Origin: Thoreauomyces humboldtii
Lineage: Eukaryota; Chytridiomycota; Chytridiomycetes; Spizellomycetales; Powellomycetaceae
Reading direction: 5' to 3'
DNA length: 36,679 bases
Assembly (NCBI GenBank): GCA_027596035.1
Contig: JADGJA010000145.1
Location: 1 to 36,679, forward strand
This document shows, piece after piece, positions 9,691 to 20,551 of the stretch (the stretch's first letter is position 1; every line of letters begins with the position of its first letter). A program made the position numbers and the translations under genes. The notes beneath the pieces were generated by a model. That model searched no databases. It saw only the letters and a list, made by a program, of their open reading frames with translations, and was not told the DNA's origin.

Positions 9691-10327
9691 TGGTGGTAGA
9701 GGTTACCACATTGTGCCTCACTTTACCTTTCTGTAAATAATAACGATATCTTGTCCTTTGAACTTTAAACCTTCTTGTTTACCAATCATCTTCTCGAAAC
9801 GACCAAGGCCCGGTATGCGGGGTATGCGATGTGATCGGTGTTGGGTCAGGCAGACTCGTCCAGATCGCACTGCCCTCGCGCCGCAACACAAAAGCTCAAC
9901 AGAACCAGTACTCTCTCCTCAAAAGATACTTGACTGCGTCCCGCGTTGTCCCCCTACAGGTCTCGCGCTCAGAGTGTTCCTGCGCTCCAGCGTTCCTCAC
10001 GATACCGCCGTGGGCGCTGCCACGTCCCTCACAGGAACAGGTGCACCACGCAGCGTTAATGGGCAAGAGCGCTCTGCGAAAGATCCGGTACGGAGGTGTC
10101 ATCCAGCGGCCACCGGCATGACAGCCAGTTCCCATAAAGTGGCGGGAAGGGCGTTCAATGAGATATATTTCGTATTTTGTACGAGAAAGGTTTTAGAATA
10201 CGTGGTCGAGGTTCACAGAATACCGAGTCCGCTGCATCTACGAACAGCGAAGCGTAAGTTGAGGGTTCATCGAATGAGTTCCAAACAGAACACACAAGTA
10301 TCATACCTTGCGAACGAGCATTCCTAT
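9691..10327. other. intergenic, no recognised gene
   Basis: Between convergent POLD4-like (+) and a small minus-strand gene. Plus-strand open frames at 9758-10411 and 9831-10121 exist, but their composition is basic and Ser/Pro-rich with no family match and no supporting splice structure. They are treated as unproven. Confidence 0.35.
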
Positions 10328-10764
10328 TTAGACCTGGTGGAAGTTCAGGCTCTCGAGGTGGTCGAGACGGGCACGAGCGGCGGCCTTCTCCTTGGGGTCA
10401 GCGTAACTTAAGGGCAGAAAGCGATTCAAGTTCAGTAACAGGTGTTCCCAGCATTTCACATACGGACGGAAGCATGGTCGTTGAGGAATGAGACGGGCCC
10501 CAAGACTTACGGGATCCACAACTGCCAGTAAAGGAATCCTACCCAGGCGACGATGGGGTAGACGAGCCTGTACCGGTACTTGACGTAGGCCTTGTCCCAG
10601 ACCTCTCCGAGGGTAGTCTCTCCGCTGAGCTTGAGGTCGGGAGCGTACTTGGCGAAGTTGTCACGAGCGAAGACCGAGGTGCTCTGGGCACGACGTTGGA
10701 CGATGGCGGCGCGGGGCACGACGGAGGCGATGCGCACGGGGCGCAGGGCGGCGTTGAAAATCAT
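10328..10764 (-). CDS. small, probably mitochondrial, single-pass membrane protein
   Basis: Two exons on the minus strand, 10511-10764 and 10328-10406, joined over a 104-nt intron with good sites (CC/GTAAGT and TTAAG/T), giving 110 aa. The N-terminus looks like a mitochondrial presequence: Arg-rich, no acidic residues, ending in RRAQSTS, a plausible processing site. One hydrophobic segment, YPIVAWVGFLYWQLW, follows a YRYRL stretch. The spliced tail YADPKEKAAARARLDHLE is a charged helix. Size and design resemble supernumerary subunits of respiratory complexes, but I do not recognise the family. It is divergently arranged with the small gene at 11293. Starting further upstream would add a Ser/Pro-rich segment with no presequence character, so the ATG at 10764 is preferred. 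Confidence 0.7.
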
Positions 10765-11292
10765 TCCTGGAGGACGCTTTGATTGCGAGGGGAGGAAGGG
10801 GAGGGGGAGGTAGCAGGAATGGGGGAGATTGCCCGACGACGTCGAACTTCGGGGGGAAAGAAGAAGACGCAGCAGATGCAAAAAGTGGCTGGCTGAACCT
10901 CCACCGTAACAGCTGAACGGCGAACCTTCCTCCTGCAGAACCACAACGATATTTCCTCCCTACAGCATCCTTTCCCTTGGTTTCTGTCGTCGGCAACCGC
11001 CCCGATACATCGTCAACGACACCCTTGCGTCGGCACGGAAAGGTAAGCAGTTCCGCTCGAAAGTGGCTCGCCTGCTCTGGGTCTCGTTGGTTCGAAGCAG
11101 TCCCTGCAACGTATCGAGACGGCTACGAGTGCCGTTTCGCAATCGTGCCTTCACGCTGGACGACGACTAAATCCACTAGCGTTTTCACCCGTCTCTGAGA
11201 GGCGGACGCTTTCAAACACGTTCTAATGCTGAAGATTGGTTGCAGCTTTTGTACTCCTCGTTCGCCCTTTCCTCAGCCCCCAACCACACACA
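10765..11292. promoter_or_regulatory. divergent promoter region
   Basis: 528 bp between two small divergent, probably mitochondrial-protein genes. The arrangement suggests co-regulation. No TATA box is obvious, and no gene is seen within. Confidence 0.35.
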
Positions 11293-11698
11293 ATGCCTGC
11301 GACGATATTCGTGCCATCCCAGACCGCGGTCCAGGCCAGCACCACCGCCAACACGGCCACCGTAGAACTGGTCGGATGGGGTCTTGCGGGCGCATTCGTA
11401 CGAACCTGGGCACTGGGCATGCAGCGTAGGCCACTCCTTGAACGTATGTTGCTTGACTTGACAATTTCGAGTCTCTCGTGGACTCGCACCACGATCCGGG
11501 CGTAAACAATAGGGGCTCACTCGCATCTTTCTCGGAACGTCAGGCCCCTACCTGCATCTCGTCTTCGCCGCCGGAGCCGCAGGCATCGGATACTTCGTCT
11601 CGCAATACGAAAAGACCCAGCTCGCTGCCCTCGAGGTTCAGCGCGACAAACTTACCCGCCGAAGAATGATGCGGTTGCAGCAGACGGAGGCAGCGTGA
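11293..11698 (+). CDS. small two-pass membrane protein, possibly a complex I accessory subunit
   Basis: Two exons, 11293-11443 and 11544-11698, with a 100-nt intron (GAAC/GTATGT, GTCAG/GC), giving 101 aa. Two hydrophobic stretches are visible: VELVGWGLAGAFVRTWAL and LHLVFAAGAAGIGYFVS. They are separated by the basic loop MQRRPLLERPY and followed by a charged coiled tail, QRDKLTRRRMM. This layout (GWG, RRP, P-x-H, G-x-G-Y, then a basic tail) resembles fungal NADH:ubiquinone oxidoreductase small subunits of the NDUFC2/14-kDa type. That assignment is by general pattern only and is tentative. Confidence 0.6.
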
Positions 11699-12808
11699 GC
11701 AAGAGGATCTTCTACGAGACCTTTTGACTTCTGAGGACGGATCCACAATACCCACGGCATCCATCGCATCTTTTCTTTCGACTTCTCAATATATGGGACT
11801 ACGTTGGCGCAAATCGCGGCAGAAGCAGGGTACGGCAGGACTCCTCCAATAGGGAACCCGGATTGAGGATCTCAGACGGCATGCCGGGGAACGAGCTCGT
11901 TCTGGCGCAGAAATTACTTTCAAAGCTGCCAAAAACTTCTTATTAATGGATGCAGGCTGATGGATGGGGATTCAGCTGGGTCTTGACCAGCATGTGACGC
12001 CTCATGCAGAGTGGAGAGCTGCAGGGTGGGTGTCTGCGGATGCACACCGCATAGCTCAGGATGTTCTTGGGCTATGCCACAAGGATCAGCTAGGGCCTCT
12101 GACCGTCGGTCGAACGTCAAGAAACCATCAGTGCAAAATCTCGGTAAGGGATCAAAGGGTTTTCTGGGTCATCCTTTGCAGCTTCGGAAATTGCGTTTCC
12201 ATCTGGGAGCTTGTTCCATAGCGTTCAAGATCATGACGCACAGCTGTCGGAGTCCAGCAAAACGCCTGGTCTCGACTCGTGGTGCGGGTCAGGAAACGAT
12301 ATACTTTCTGTGGTCCCCTTCAGAGAATGGTCTTAGCATACCGATGAACTCTTCGACAACCTTCAGCTAATGAACGGTTCTCAAGGTCAAGATATGCGGT
12401 GCAGTGTATGTTCATCACAAGGATGAGCCCGAACAGGGCCTTGCTTGCGTTGGTTGGCCTTTTCGGACACGCGCCTGCAGCCGTGTGCACAAAGGGCTGC
12501 GCGCTTTGCCAAAAACCCTTTTTAGTTGGCAACTTGGCTGCACATTTCTTGTAGCTTTTCCTCTAGTTTTTTGCTAACGCGCTCGGCCATCTCCCTTGCT
12601 CTCTCCTGCCCCCACCACCTTCAACAACCTCGAGAAACTAGTCCCTACGGTATCTCCTTGCGTTACGGTCCAGCAGCAGCAGCATTGTGGTACCAGGTAC
12701 GTGGGAGCAGTGCTTGCTCGCAACGCGGAATGGGGTCATCTTGCACGCGTTGCAGACTCTTATTTGGCTCCCTCCATCTTATTTACCAACAGCCGACGTT
12801 TAGCAACA
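11699..12808. other. 1.1-kb region upstream of the cyclin gene
   Basis: No protein or RNA gene is recognised. The last ~280 nt before the cyclin start is C/T-rich and probably holds its promoter and leader. A GCAGCC/GGCTGC stem lies near 12477-12500 but stands alone. Confidence 0.35.
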
Positions 12809-14778
12809 ATGAACAATGTCGATCAGGTAAGCTCTCTCTCCTCTGCTCGATGCCGTCGTCTTCGACGGTTCAAGACAATGTTGCTCATCTCGGTCATGGG
12901 TTTTTCTTTTCACAGCGCATGACGCGCGCTCAGGTGGCTCGCGCGAAGTTGCAAGGCCGTGAAGACGAGGGCGCCCGCATCCCTGCCGGCGTAGATGCCC
13001 TCAAGGCTCGTGCCGCCACAAAGAACGCGAAGGCAGCCCCTACCACTAGGGCGGCCGCTTTGGTGAGTGCATGCACCGAGCATGTCTCCACGTCCGCACA
13101 TGTCCGGTACTTTTTGGGTTCATCTTAGCTGACCCGCGCATTCACCGTAGGGCACCAGGGCTCCCAACGCTCTCGCTGGGAAGAAGGTTGCCGTGAAGCA
13201 GGAGGTTACGAAGCCAGCGCTTGGGGTAAGGGTAGCTTTGGACCTGCTTGGTGAGAATGCATTCGTCTCACGCAGAAGCTATTGCAGGTGAAGAAGGCCA
13301 ATATGGCTGCCGCCGCAAAGGTCAACCCCAACGAACTGAAAGAGAACAAGGAACCCCTGGTACGTGAAGGTCAGGATTCTAGTCGCGTTTTTCTGTGGCT
13401 TAGACGCACCCTTTTGCAGGTCAAAAAGACCAAGGCAGCACCTGTGCAGCAGCCTGCTGTAAGCATATAAGTTTCCCGAGACGTTCTCGTACTATTGATT
13501 CTCATATCCCACTCCCAAAGCAGGCAGCTGACGATGAGAAAAAGGTCAAGGCCGTCCGTAAGCAGCCAAAGGCAGCACTTGAGCCTTCCAAAGTTTTGCA
13601 AGAACTAGTTGTGGAAGAAGTAGTCGAGTTCAAGGCTGGCAAGACAGCTCCTCCCAAGCCCCAGGCGGACGTCAAGCCCCCCGTTGAAAAGGAAAACCGA
13701 GCGCGCGGACTCGTGCCTAAACATACCCGAGCGGAAACCACGGAAGCATACCCTGCGGCGAAGAAAGTCAAGACCGTCGTTCAGAAAGAAGAGGAATATG
13801 TCACACCCCGCGAGGAACTTGATGCCGACGATATCCATGACCCCATGATGGTGCACGAATACACCGAGGACATTTTCAAGTACTTGGGCGAACTAGAGGT
13901 GAGCGCGCATGCCAGCAGCCGTCCGTGATTCACATTGCTTATCTTCAACTATATCGTCTGCAGGAGAGGACGATGCCAAACCCCAACTACATCGATATCC
14001 AAGCCGACCTTAACTGGAGCATGCGCTACCTGCTTGTCGACTGGCTCATTGACGTCTCCTCGAAGTTCCATCTGCTGCCCGAGACTCTTTTCATGACTGT
14101 CAACATTGTCGACCGGTTTCTCAGCGACCGTCCCGTTTCCATGAACAAGCTCCAACTCGTCGGTCTCGCTGCCATGTTCATTGCTGGCAAGTACGAGGAG
14201 GTCCAAGCTCCGGGCATCAACGCGATTGCCTACATGGCCGACGGAGGCTTCAAGGCCGACGACATCATGAAGGCCGAACGCTACATCCTTCAGATTCTCA
14301 AGTTCAACCTCCACTACCCCAGTCCCATGAGCTTCCTCCGTCGTTGCTCAAAGGCGGACAACTACGACGCGACGACCCGTACGCTCGCAAAGTACTTGAT
14401 GGAGATCTCCCTTATCGACCACAACTTCTTGGACATTCGTCCTTCCCGCGTCGCTGCGGCCGGCTTGTACCTTGCTCGCAGAATCGCCGGAAAGGAAGGC
14501 TGGGTAAGGAGTCCTTAACAGACCTTAGCGTTCTCCTTACCATGGACTCACTCGACTGACTTGTTGCTGCCTGTTTCCAGAACGTCAACTTCGTCTTCTA
14601 CTCTGGTTACAGCGAATCCGAGGTCAAGGAAGTCGCCCACATGATGGTCGACTACCTTCGAAGCAAGATCAACGAGGAGCCGGACTCCCTCCACAAGAAA
14701 TACACTCACCGAAAGTTTCTGAAGGCGTCCCTCGTCATCAAGCAGTGGATCCAGGATGGTTACACGCAAGAGTTTTGA
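12809..14778 (+). CDS. B-type (mitotic) cyclin
   Basis: Eight exons: 12809-12826, 12916-13062, 13151-13225, 13288-13359, 13420-13458, 13524-13898, 13964-14503 and 14581-14778, giving 487 aa. It activates and targets the mitotic cyclin-dependent kinase. The cyclin box starts near residue 260 with MRYLLVDWLIDV and continues with ETLFMTVNIVDRFL and KLQLVGLAAMFIAGKYEE; a second cyclin fold covers the last ~120 residues, ending IKQWIQDGY. The N-terminal 240 residues are Lys/Ala-rich and disordered. They carry a KEN box (LKENKEP, residues 98-100) and an RxxL candidate destruction motif (RAKL, residues 15-18), consistent with APC/C-driven degradation. Every intron is phase 0, and exons 4 and 5 both begin with VKK. 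The 18-nt first exon is supported by good donor and acceptor sites. Poly(A)-like AATAAA occurs near 14946. Confidence 0.93.
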
Positions 14779-15066
14779 GACCCCCCTCGGCCTCTGGGAC
14801 CCAGTTCATATGGGATCGGCCCCCCTTTTTAACCTACTCTTACCACAAACATTTTCTCGACGATTCCTCAGCATGGGAGGTTCCCTATGGAGATGGATGG
14901 ATATTATCTAAGTTTGGCTTTGCTTCGCACGGACAGCGGCGTGTAAATAAAATTCGATCGCCCCACTTCATTCTGCAGCCGTCAGCCATTAAATCGCCGG
15001 GACGCTTCGGAAAACAAAGTTCAGAGAATCTCATCCATCATATATACTCATGCAAAATCGCGACAA
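14779..15066. other. convergent intergenic region
   Basis: 288 bp between the stops of the cyclin (+) and the SDR gene (-). AT-rich motifs near 14943-14952 probably mark the cyclin transcript end. No gene is seen. Confidence 0.4.
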
Positions 15067-15801
15067 TCAGATCTGAGCAAGTCCACCGTCGGCAGCGACC
15101 TCGGAAGCTGTCATGAACGAGCTATCGTCCGAAGCGAGGAAAGCGGCGACCGCAGCGATCTCTGACGGCTCCGCCATCCTCTGAAGCGGGTTACCCTGCG
15201 CGAACGCCTTCTGACCCTCCTCGCCCAGCGCCGTCTTGGCGAGTTCGGTGGCCGTGGGACCGGGCGACAGGACGTTGACGCGGATCCCGGATCCCTTGAG
15301 ATCCTCGGCCCACGACCTGGCCAGATTCCTGACAGCTGCCTTGCTGGCGCTGTACACGCTGAAGCCGGGAGCGCCCGTCGTGCCCGCGCTGGATCCAGTG
15401 AGGATGATGGAGGCGCCCTTCTTCAGGAGCGGGAGAGCTGTCTGGACGGTGAAGATGGTGCCCGAGACGTTGGTTTCGAAAGTTGATTCCACGTCTTCCT
15501 TTGTGATCTTGCCGAGGGGCACCGGGGAGCCTGCGCCCGCGTTGGCGAACACGATGTCCAAGGTCCCGCGTTCCGACTTGACGGCCGCAAAGAGACGGTC
15601 CAGATCGGCCTGATTCGACACCGAGCCTTGGATGGCTCGGGCGTTGGATCCGAGGGAGGCCAGGGCTGCGTCGAGAGCCTCTTGACGACGGCCGAAGATG
15701 TAGACGAAGGCGCCTTCCGAGGTGAAGCGCTGGGCTGCTGCTAGGCCTATTCCCGTGGCTCCTCCCGTGATCACTGCGGTCTTGCCTGCGAGTCTGGACA
15801 T
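15067..15801 (-). CDS. classical short-chain dehydrogenase/reductase (SDR)
   Basis: An intronless gene of 244 aa, the normal length for a classical SDR. The Rossmann cofactor motif TGGATGIG is at residues 12-19, the structural NAG motif is in FANAGAG, the catalytic serine is in LTGSSAG, and the Tyr-Lys pair is in YSASKAA. The PGPTATEL segment closes the active site and ADGGLAQI ends the protein. FGRRQEAL after the second beta strand (Arg-Arg rather than an Asp at its end) suggests NADPH preference. It reduces or oxidises a small carbonyl or alcohol substrate in the cytosol; the substrate is not predictable. A TATA box lies about 90 nt upstream. Confidence 0.92.
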   Translation of the reverse strand: MSRLAGKTAVITGGATGIGLAAAQRFTSEGAFVYIFGRRQEALDAALASLGSNARAIQGSVSNQADLDRLFAAVKSERGTLDIVFANAGAGSPVPLGKITKEDVESTFETNVSGTIFTVQTALPLLKKGASIILTGSSAGTTGAPGFSVYSASKAAVRNLARSWAEDLKGSGIRVNVLSPGPTATELAKTALGEEGQKAFAQGNPLQRMAEPSEIAAVAAFLASDDSSFMTASEVAADGGLAQI

Positions 15802-15890
15802 GTTCGTGGATGTGTGTGTAGTGGTGGTGGTAGTGTAGGTTGCGTGAGGATGAGTGTGACGACCGGTGCATTCTCCCAGATGCCTCGCCC

Positions 15891-15898
15891 TTTATATA
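15891..15898 (-). promoter_or_regulatory. TATA box of the SDR gene
   Basis: The minus strand reads TATATAAA, with its near end about 90 nt upstream of the start codon at 15801. Inferred from position and sequence. Confidence 0.6.
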
Positions 15899-17260
15899 GG
15901 TCTAGATAATGACAAACCCCTCGTTCGTCATCATGACGGAAGGGACATGGAAGACACAAGGCCTAACTGTACATGTATTACTGTAAATGATGAGAAATCC
16001 AGGGCCGGTTTCCTGTCGAAGATGGCGCACGAGGAGCACCTCGGGATGCACCAATCTGCGCTGCCGTGTGCTTCCCCTGGAACATAGGGAAGCTGAAGGT
16101 CTTCCAGTATCTTGCCCCCCTGCGGTATGATACCGGTAGGTGTAAGGGCTGTGGGCAACAACCTTTGCGTCAAGTTTGCGATGGCAAGCGGAAGGGTTTG
16201 TGTCTTGGTCTGCCGCTGGCCGCTGGCCGCTCCCTCGCGCGGTTCGCGCAAACGAACGTTTCCTCGTCCCCTCAGCAGCAGTGACAACATTTACTGCCAG
16301 AGGCGCTGTAACTGGCAACCAACCTTCAAGCGACAGTCCTCTGGCATCCTCATATCTAACTCATGGCTGTCGGTCAAAGGTTTCCGTTTGCGCACAGCTT
16401 TCGGTGACATTGCCGACCCTCGCCCTACTTCTCCCACCCGACCTGGGAGAATATGAATAGGAAGGGGAACGGAAAATGTGGGGTTGTGTCGTCGTGGCGG
16501 AGCAACCTCCCGTCAACGTCGGTTTTCTTTTCTACTGCTGACGAGCTCGAGAAACGCGCGCGCAACACGGCCGCTTCCGCCCGGTTTCTATGACGAGGTG
16601 AAGCAGCCTCGTGGTTCTAGGCTATCCGATTCGGTAGTCTTTATGCATAGGTTCCAACTCTTCTCACGTACACCAGCTTAGCTAATTCTCGTCCTTGTAG
16701 ATGTTGCCACGTTCTTCGTCGTCTTCTTCTTCTCCGCGACAACGACGTACACTTGACCTTGACAGCGGCGATGACGACCACCTTATCCTCGAGTTCCTCG
16801 ACGGCGGAAAGATTGACTCCCTTTTTCTCGACCTCATGCGCTGCCCGTTTGCAGTTTCTCGGATAACATGCGAAAGGAAGACGATTAGCGATATGATCAA
16901 GGATGTGGTCGAGCTGACACTCTTCTCACTGAGTCGGCCCGCCGGCGCGTCCCCTATCAAGCAGCAGTTATGACTCCAAGAGATGTTGCCTCTGCCGGGT
17001 CCTCCTTGTACGGATTCTTTACCATCTATTTTTGTCAAGAGCATAAAACCGAACAAGCTACCTTTGGGGTTCCCTTCCGAACTGGCCTTTTTTGCTTTCG
17101 TTCAATAGGAAGTGCTTTCCACGCATTCGTACGCTCTATTCTATGGCGTAAATCGCTGCCATAACCCACCTAATTCTGCAGCCGTGTAGTCTTTATGAAC
17201 TTGAATGCATGCCAAAGGTCTAGATACTAGTCATTCGCCGATACGCTTGTCCGAACCACC
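15899..17260. other. long intergenic region with only weak coding candidates
   Basis: About 1.3 kb upstream of the SDR gene and downstream of FOL1. Most reading frames have no protein character. One small plus-strand frame (16701-16973) is listed separately. Confidence 0.35.
16701..16973 (+). CDS. small hypothetical protein or terminal exon (weak)
   Basis: A 90-codon frame whose ATG follows a good splice acceptor (CCTTGTAG at 16693-16700). It could therefore be the last exon of a small gene, with an upstream exon ending at a GAG/GTGAAG donor near 16597. The product starts with a Ser run and has an acidic patch, DSGDDDHLILEFL, then a Lys/Leu-rich segment. No family is recognised. The opposite strand is also open over much of it. 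Support is only codon composition and the acceptor. Confidence 0.25.
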   Translation: MLPRSSSSSSSPRQRRTLDLDSGDDDHLILEFLDGGKIDSLFLDLMRCPFAVSRITCERKTISDMIKDVVELTLFSLSRPAGASPIKQQL

Positions 17261-19728
17261 CTACGCAGCTGGGGCCTTAGGCTTGGCCCTGAAGCACCTG
17301 TCGGCGACGACGGCCACGTCCTTCATCTCTGCGACGTCATGAACCCTGATCATATCAGCACCAGCCGAGATGGCAGCAGAACAAGCAGCGGCGGTAGCCC
17401 AACCTCTCGTCTTTGGATCTTCGTGGGAACGTTGATCCTCGAACGCCGATGCCAGGAACCTCTTCCTGCTGGCTCCCACCAACGAAGGGAACCCCAGCAA
17501 GGGAGCCTTGGCGGTCGCGACCAGCCTGGGTATCCCTCGCAGGAGCTCAAAGCTCTGTTCGGCATCCTTCGCGAACCCGATCCCCGGATCGACGATGATG
17601 TTCCACCTCCTGACTCCCGACGTCACGGCCGCCTCCACCCGGAGGGCGAGGGCGGATCCCACGGCCGACAGGACGTCGTCGTCGGGATAGGAAGTGAGTC
17701 CCGTCATCGTCTTGGGGGTACCTCGCATGTGCATCAGACAGACGGGGACGGCGGATCGTGCCACCGTCGAGAGCATGGCGGGGTCGAGGGTGCCGGCAGA
17801 GACGTCGTTGATGAGGTCGGCTCCCGCCTCGATGGCCGCAGTGGCCACCTTCGCGCGATACGTGTCGATCGAGATGGGGACGTCGGGTAGGGCGGATCGA
17901 AGCGCTTTGATCACCGGTACCACTCGATTCATCTCTTCCTCCTCCGAAACCTCCTCGGCGTTGGGTCGGGTCGACTGACCTCCCACGTCCACGATGTCGG
18001 CTCCGGCCGAGACCATAGCGGTCGCGTGGGCCACGGCGGCCGAGACCGACCTGGACTGTTCGCTGCCTCCATCGCTGAAGCTGTCGGGAGTCATGTTGAG
18101 GATCCCCATGACGTAGGTTCGGACTCCCCAGCGCCACAGACTGCCGTTGCGAAGACGGATGACCTTGTGCATCACGTCGCCACCTTGGGCGCTCGTGTGG
18201 CCGAGGAGAGCGAGGAGCTGCTGAGCCGTGCGGAATTGACCTGGGATCTCCATATCGGGTGCGATGCTAAAAGTAGCACAAGAGTTTTGATCAGAGAACG
18301 TCCCAAATGACTCCGGCGGTTCTCGCACTCACTCGCATAGCGGTCGCAGCACAAAATCTCGCTCCTTGATGCGTGGATGAGGGATGATAAGCGCGTCCGT
18401 CTTCATCTCCAGAACGTCGTAACAAAGGATATCGAGGTCAATTGGCCGAGGTCCGTTACGCTGTCCATTAAAATCCCGGCCCATGGTACTTTCAATGCCC
18501 TTCAGGAAGCTCAGAAGCGCCTGAGGCTCCAGGCTCGTTTGTATCTAGAAAAAGAACAGAAGCTTAGCACCAGCTCCCGGCTGTATCCGAGATCTCCCAT
18601 CTTTTCACTCACCTTGCAGCACGCGTTCAGGAAATTTGGCTGATCGGCGACATACATAGGGGCCGTCTCGTAAAGGAAAGATGTGTCGACGACGTCTATG
18701 ACCGGGGACGCTTCCACATGTTTCAAAGCATCGTCGATCGTCTTTGCCCTATCCCCGAGATTGGAACCCAGGGCGAGGAAGACGGTGTGCGGCAAACGCT
18801 GACCTTCCGTGGAAATAGTCGCCGGGACGAGCGTGCTCGACGTCTGGACCCTACTGCTTTCCGCACCCTTTTCGACCTCCCGAATCTGAGCCTGAGCCTG
18901 AGCTTGAGCGCCCTGCCCAGTCTCAAAGTACGCCTTGTCCCTGGTGATCTCCACGCCCGCCGCGGCGGCGAACACGATCGCGCTGGGCTTTTCGACCCTG
19001 ACGGTAACCTTGGGTACGTGACATTGCTGGATCATGAGCTTCGCGATGGACGTGGCGAGGGCCTCGACCGTCTTGTAGTCGGTCGACTCGACGTACTGAC
19101 TGACTGTCCTGGTTATGGTACGGTAGTTGTGGATCTTTGGTACGTGATCCTGGGAGAGGAGACGTGGATCGAACTGGAGGTGGATGATGAGGGTGATGAC
19201 CACCCGTTGACGTTCTTCCCTCTCCCATGGGTTCACGCCGATGATCGTCGAGAGGGTGAGATCGTTTATGAAGATCTGATCTTCTCCAGCCGGCGTGGCC
19301 GACACGCTTTTGGTGGGAGAGACTGGTACCATCTTATCGCCCTCCCTTTCCGCCACGAGCCTGTCGCTTCCCTTGGACCTGGTGATCTGGACCCCAGCGC
19401 AAGCAGCATGGAGCAACGCTCGGGGTTTCTCCACACGGACCGTCACGCGAGCCGCTCCGCATCCGTCGAGGCAGACGTTTGCGATGCCTGCCGCGAGCGC
19501 CTCCACGGAACGGTACTGGGTACGTTCTGAGAATTCGGAAACTTGCTTCGCGAGCGTTCCGTAGCTGAGGGTCTGAACGAGAAGGTCCGTGTCTCCCGAC
19601 TCGTTGAGAGGCTGGTGGACTGTCAAGTCGATGGATAGAGGTTGTCGCTTCGAACGTTCCCAAGAGTCGACACCGATGATGTTGCTGACCATGAGCTTCC
19701 GCACCATGATCTTGTCCATGGCCTCCAT
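17261..19728 (-). CDS. FOL1: trifunctional folate synthesis protein (DHNA-HPPK-DHPS)
   Basis: Three exons on the minus strand: 18613-19728, 18333-18544 and 17261-18266, with introns of 68 and 66 nt, giving 777 aa. The fungal Fol1 protein carries dihydroneopterin aldolase, hydroxymethyl-dihydropterin pyrophosphokinase and dihydropteroate synthase, making dihydropteroate from pterin and p-aminobenzoate. Two DHNA repeats occupy about residues 5-125 and 145-275 (each with IIGVxxWER and VEALA). HPPK starts at residue ~314 (FLALGSNLGDR) and contains GPRPIDLDIL and PHPRIKERDFVLRPL. DHPS starts at ~490 with MGILNMTPDSFSDGG, then GGQSTRPNAEE, IDTY, DPGIGFAKD and GASRKRFL. The STRP residues altered in sulfonamide-resistant Pneumocystis are of the wild-type kind. 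A minus-strand TATATA lies about 75 nt upstream (19804-19809). Confidence 0.97.
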
Positions 19729-19803
19729 GATGCCGGATGAGGGTCGTCCAGGCTTTTGCTATTACGTTTTCGGTGATGCCTAGGGGTCCCGCAACGGTCG
19801 TGG

Positions 19804-19810
19804 TATATAA
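19804..19810 (-). promoter_or_regulatory. possible TATA box of FOL1
   Basis: The minus strand reads TTATATA about 75 nt upstream of the FOL1 start at 19728. Positional inference only. Confidence 0.4.
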
Positions 19811-20230
19811 GAATGTCCCAACTGAGTGCGACGAGAAGGGGTGGGTCGAAGGCTGGTCCCCAAAAGGTGGAAAGTCCTCGCGTCTCTGGGGGAAGTCACC
19901 AAGGATCTAGATTGCACAGCACAGCCATCTCAACCCCAAAAGCTGTCATGAATCCGGGACCATTTGCCCAGCACCGCACGTACATGTACTGTAAATCGCG
20001 GGCTCCATTCGCGCCTATGAACACCTGTACATACGCTTTTATGTGGTACACTCTTCCCGATCCGCTGCACGAGTGACTTTCACGTGCGGTCACTGATGGA
20101 GAGAGATAGAATTGATCCTTTTCGAGCCGCTGATTTTTTCGACAGACCCGACAGTCTGTTACGACAGATGGGCTGCTACCCACATCCTCTCTAGCTCCAT
20201 TCCCAGAGCATTACCGACTACTTCCCATCC

Positions 20231-20309
20231 TCTACGTTACGATCTGCGTTCCCTTTCAATCTACGTTCCGTTTCAATCTACGTTCCGTTACGATCTACGT
20301 TCCGTCACG
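20231..20309. repeat. 17-nt tandem repeat upstream of Fanzor locus
   Basis: Four units of consensus ATCTACGTTCCGTTACG begin at 20242, 20259, 20276 and 20293, exactly 17 nt apart, after a partial unit at 20231. Units differ by one to four bases. Looser relatives (CAGTTCCGTCAACG, GTACCGACGACTTCG) continue to about 20510. Confidence 0.85.
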
Positions 20310-20513
20310 TATCAGGAACTCACAGTTCCGACAACTTCGGCAACAACCGTCTCCCGCCCCGTGTGAAACCTACAGTTCCGTCAACGTAAGCTCTCTACAC
20401 TAATTCCCTCGTCTACCATTTGGCCACCCCCGCATCTGTGCATCGTACCGACTACTAACTGCAGTTCCCGTCTTGTTACAACCTCTGGCAGTACCGACGA
20501 CTTCGCCATCTCG

Positions 20514-20541
20514 ACAGCACAGCAGCACAGCAGCACAGCAG
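20514..20541. repeat. CAGCACAG short tandem repeat
   Basis: Three to four overlapping copies of CAGCACAG(CAG) lie just before the ATG at 20552. It is simple-sequence DNA and may be transcribed as leader. Confidence 0.75.
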
Positions 20542-20551
20542 CGACCTCGTC

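Larger units (their letters stand above)
19811..20551. other. FOL1 promoter and leader of the Fanzor locus
   Basis: No gene is recognised. The right half (about 20200-20545) is made of short repeats: a perfect-period 17-nt array, degenerate GTTCCG/GTACCG-ACNACTTCG units, and a CAGCA-rich tract. They run directly into the first open frame of the Fanzor locus. Confidence 0.45.

Noticed and set aside
9758..10411. 217-codon plus-strand frame
   Set aside because: It runs antisense into exon 2 of the small minus-strand gene, has no start context, domain or splice support, and its composition is not protein-like.
11964..12370. Possible structured RNA upstream of the cyclin
   Set aside because: Only isolated short stems; no snRNA, snoRNA or tRNA consensus was found.
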